This document shows positions 62,221 through 64,000 of a stretch of 64,000 bases of DNA, one piece after another. Every line of letters starts with the position of its first letter. The stretch's first letter is position 1. Under the pieces are notes generated by a model. That model saw only the letters and a list, made by a program, of their open reading frames with translations. It searched no databases and was not told where the DNA came from. The position numbers and the translations under genes were made by a program. The DNA is from JABWBJ01 sp036507855 (GTDB lineage: Bacteria; Gemmatimonadota; Gemmatimonadetes; Gemmatimonadales; Gemmatimonadaceae), in contig DATCIJ010000041.1 in the NCBI GenBank assembly GCA_036507855.1, positions 1 to 64,000 on the forward strand, written 5' to 3'.

Positions 62221-63267
62221 CTACTCGTCCGCAGCCTCCTGTTCGGGAGTCGTCGCGAGCGGCCGAATGCCGAGCACGGTCTTCACCTTCTCCTCGATCT
62301 CGGCCTGCATGACCGGGTTGTCCTTCAGGAACAGCTTTGCGTTCTCGCGTCCCTGTCCGATACGCTGGCCATTGTAGCTGTACCAGGCGCCCGACTTCTC
62401 GATGATGTTCGATTCGGAACCGATGTCGACCAGCAAGCCGACATGGCTGATGCCTTCGGCGTACATGATGTCGAACTCGGCCTGCTTGAACGGGGGCGCA
62501 ACCTTGTTCTTGACCACCTTCACGCGGACCTGTGATCCGATGACCTCTTCCTTGTCCTTCACCGCGCCAAGTCGCCGGATGTCGAGCCGGACGGACGCGT
62601 AGAACTTCAACGCCTTGCCGCCGGTGGTCGTCTCGGGGTTGCCGAACATGACCCCGATCTTTTCGCGAAGCTGGTTGATGAAGACCACGGACGTGCGCGA
62701 CCGGGCAATGGCGCCCGTGAGCTTACGGAGCGCCTGACTCATGAGGCGCGCCTGCAGGCCCACGTGCGAATCTCCCATTTCTCCTTCGATCTCTGCCTTG
62801 GGCACCAGTGCGGCGACGGAGTCGATGACGACGATGTCCACGGCGCCCGAGCGCACGAGGATCTCGCAGATCTCGAGCGCCTGCTCACCGGTGTCGGGCT
62901 GCGACACCAACAGGTTCTGCACGTCGACGCCCAGCTTCTTGGCGTACTCCACGTCGAGTGCGTGCTCGGCGTCGATGAACGCCGCCACTCCACCGGCACG
63001 CTGCGCGTTCGCTACGACATGGAGGCACAACGTGGTCTTCCCGCTCGATTCCGGCCCGAAGATCTCGGTCACGCGCCCGCGCGGGATTCCACCCACGCCG
63101 ATGGCTGCGTCGAGATTGATGGCGCCAGTGGGAATCGCATCCACTCGAACACGCGCCGAATCGGCGCCCATCCTCATGATCGACCCCTTTCCGCAGCTCT
63201 TCTCGATCTGCGCGATGGCCAGATTCAACGCCTTTTTCCGATCTTCTTGCACCGCCGTCACGCCCAT
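62221..63267 (-). CDS. recA: Recombinase RecA
   Basis: 348 aa from the ATG at 63267 (MGVTAVQEDRKKALNLA). Walker A GPESSGKTTL (about residues 65-74), VIDSVAALVPKAEIEGEMGD (Walker B/L1 region) and FINQLREKIGVMFGNPETTTGG (L2). Central to homologous recombination and SOS induction. A promoter with a direct repeat lies at 63356-63400. Confidence 0.98.
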   Translation of the reverse strand: MGVTAVQEDRKKALNLAIAQIEKSCGKGSIMRMGADSARVRVDAIPTGAINLDAAIGVGGIPRGRVTEIFGPESSGKTTLCLHVVANAQRAGGVAAFIDAEHALDVEYAKKLGVDVQNLLVSQPDTGEQALEICEILVRSGAVDIVVIDSVAALVPKAEIEGEMGDSHVGLQARLMSQALRKLTGAIARSRTSVVFINQLREKIGVMFGNPETTTGGKALKFYASVRLDIRRLGAVKDKEEVIGSQVRVKVVKNKVAPPFKQAEFDIMYAEGISHVGLLVDIGSESNIIEKSGAWYSYNGQRIGQGRENAKLFLKDNPVMQAEIEEKVKTVLGIRPLATTPEQEAADE

Positions 63268-63355
63268 GCTGCACCCGCTGTCGTGTGTGGTAGGACTCTG
63301 GCCACGCGGCAATCTATCCGGTGGCTGGAAACGCTCGATACCCCGAAGAAACAGC

Positions 63356-63374
63356 GAACAAACTCCCGAACAAA
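63356..63374. promoter_or_regulatory. Direct repeat in the recA promoter (possible LexA-type site)
   Basis: GAACAAA at 63356-63362 and again at 63368-63374 (period 12); on the recA strand TTTGTTC twice. It overlaps the start-proximal side of the -10. The alphaproteobacterial LexA box is GTTC-N7-GTTC; here spacing is N8. Role inferred. Confidence 0.35.
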
Positions 63375-63400
63375 GTACGAAGCTGCCATGGCGGTTTCAA
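63372..63400 (-). promoter_or_regulatory. recA promoter
   Basis: Minus strand TTGAAA (63400-63395), 17-nt spacer, TACTTT (63377-63372). The -35 overlaps the yraN stop codon (63397-63399). It gives a leader of about 100 nt before the recA ATG. Confidence 0.55.
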
Positions 63401-63771
63401 GCGCTTCCGTGGATAAGAAACGCGTTTTCCACATGCCTGACCCGGACCCGCTGGCCCGAAACGAGCACCCCGATGACGTCGAACCGATAGACCTCGCCAG
63501 GTCGCCCATGCCGGTCGATCCAGGTGAAGGCGGACCGGACCAACTCATTCCGCTTCTTCCAGTTGACCGCCTCCACCGGATCGCCAAAATCAGCCCCCAT
63601 TCTGGCCTTTACTTCCACGAAAGCGACCAGCTCGTCGCGCTGGGCGATCAGGTCGATGTCGCGGTGGCCGGACCGGTAGCGCCGTTGCAGGACTTTCCAG
63701 CCACGGGCCTGCAGCCATCGCTCCGCTACCCGCTCGCCCTGCAGCCCGAACTGCATTGTCTGCTTCGACAC
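63397..63771 (-). CDS. YraN-family endonuclease-like protein
   Basis: 124 aa. The N-terminus (GLQGERVAERWLQARGWKVL) and RSGHRDIDLIAQRDELVAFVEVKAR (Asp/Glu-x-Lys active-site-like segment of the restriction-endonuclease fold) match YraN/UPF0102. The C-terminal FDVIGV motif is also present. Its role is probably DNA- or RNA-processing, but unproven. It sits upstream of recA. Confidence 0.92.
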   Translation of the reverse strand: MSKQTMQFGLQGERVAERWLQARGWKVLQRRYRSGHRDIDLIAQRDELVAFVEVKARMGADFGDPVEAVNWKKRNELVRSAFTWIDRHGRPGEVYRFDVIGVLVSGQRVRVRHVENAFLIHGSA

Positions 63772-63836
63772 GGGGCGAACCTATTGTCGCGGGTCAGCGG
63801 GTGCGTCACCCTCTCAACGCGTTACCCAGCAATTCC

Positions 63837-63906
63837 ACGCAAGCGCAAAGCGCAAAGCGCAGAGCGATGGAAGTCAGCGGCCTTGGCGCTTTGCGCTCTG
63901 CACCCG
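63837..63906. repeat. Heptad array 13 (yraN/ftsK-like gap), inverted design
   Basis: In-register ACGCAAG, CGCAAAG, CGCAAAG, CGCAGAG, CGATGGA, AGTCAGC, GGCCTTG, GCGCTTT, GCGCTCT, GCACCCG. Left and right sides are reverse-complement in type (CGCAAAG / GCGCTTT). It runs almost to the stop codon of the next gene (63910-63912). Confidence 0.8.
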
Positions 63907-63909
63907 GCG

Positions 63910-64000
63910 CTATTCGGGCCCGGTGATCCGGTCGAGATCATCCAACCCCATCAGAATCTCCCGCGGTTTCGACCCGTTAGGCGGCCCCAGCACACCCGCG
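63910..64000 (-). CDS. C-terminal end of an FtsK/SpoIIIE-like DNA translocase (partial)
   Basis: Only the last 29 codons are in the window, ending at TAG (63910-63912). The peptide AGVLGPPNGSKPREILMG resembles the C-terminal winged-helix (gamma domain) of FtsK/SpoIIIE. Identification rests on this short stretch only. If right, it is the DNA translocase upstream of yraN-recA. A GTTAGGC word (CCT AAC, Pro-Asn) is within it. Confidence 0.5.
   Translation of the reverse strand, partial: AGVLGPPNGSKPREILMGLDDLDRITGPE

Noticed and set aside
211..63981. GTTAGGC as a Chi- or KOPS-like polar word
   Set aside because: Orientation is close to balanced (11 plus, 8 minus), without the strand bias such signals need.

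Overview
The window is a chromosomal segment, about two-thirds G+C, packed with housekeeping genes that lie almost all on the minus strand. Heptose-pathway genes, a lipoprotein, a Tat-type signal and conserved blocks such as recA-recX-alaS and infC-rpmI-rplT-pheS-pheT point to a diderm bacterium. Two PASTA-less serine/threonine kinases (one with TolB-like and TPR regions), a MoxR/DUF58/BatA operon and general gene content make Gemmatimonadota my best guess. That is an inference; no rRNA is present to confirm it. I see no phage, insertion sequence, CRISPR array or genomic island.

Layout. 1-10230: a minus-strand run moxR - DUF58 - batA - DUF4175-like - membrane protein - tldE/pmbA - tldD (cut by the window edge). 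10308-12831: yajQ, divergent from a membrane-embedded kinase. 12881-18175: infC - rpmI - rplT - pheS - pheT - coiled-coil protein - zapA, with an attenuator-like leader and an ATT start on infC. 18463-21078: a metallo-beta-lactamase-fold hydrolase and a DnaQ-like exonuclease, divergent from rex with its own operator. 21186-43739: a long co-directional minus-strand run: rsmA, a PP2C/anti-sigma/STAS module, coaD, rsmD, recJ, a zinc-ribbon protein, dnaG, mutS2, HIT, rsmE, prmA, dnaJ, hrcA, hemW, dprA, a membrane/PQQ-type/cytochrome c fusion, obg, a CMD-family protein and asparaginase. 43888-44889: heptose-7-phosphate kinase on the plus strand. 44948-57279: kinase-TPR protein, two tRNAs, HD-GYP protein, hsp20, gmd, hflX, LEA-type lipoprotein, rarA, ZIP transporter, cca, SDR and gmhA. 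57290-64000: cpsB-like PHP phosphatase, a small unknown gene, alaS, recX, recA, yraN and the tail of an FtsK-like translocase.

The most unusual signal lies between the genes. At least 13 intergenic gaps hold short arrays with strict 7-nt periodicity. Unit sequence differs from gap to gap (for example GGGCAGA, TGGCGGA, GCGCAAA, TCTTGCT, GGGCGTG), yet the register holds for 4 to 18 units. Many arrays have G/purine-rich heptads, a short centre, then the reverse-complement heptads, so they could fold as long imperfect hairpins. Several end 0-2 nt from a start codon, leaving no Shine-Dalgarno. One gap has the same design with 9-nt periodicity, and a similar block seems to have entered alaS in frame. 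A second diffuse signal is the word GTTAGGC: about 19 copies, nearly all inside genes and read as Leu-Gly (TTA GGC) or Pro-Asn (CCT AAC). A dprA gene is nearby.

All counts and alignments were made by eye; no database search was possible.
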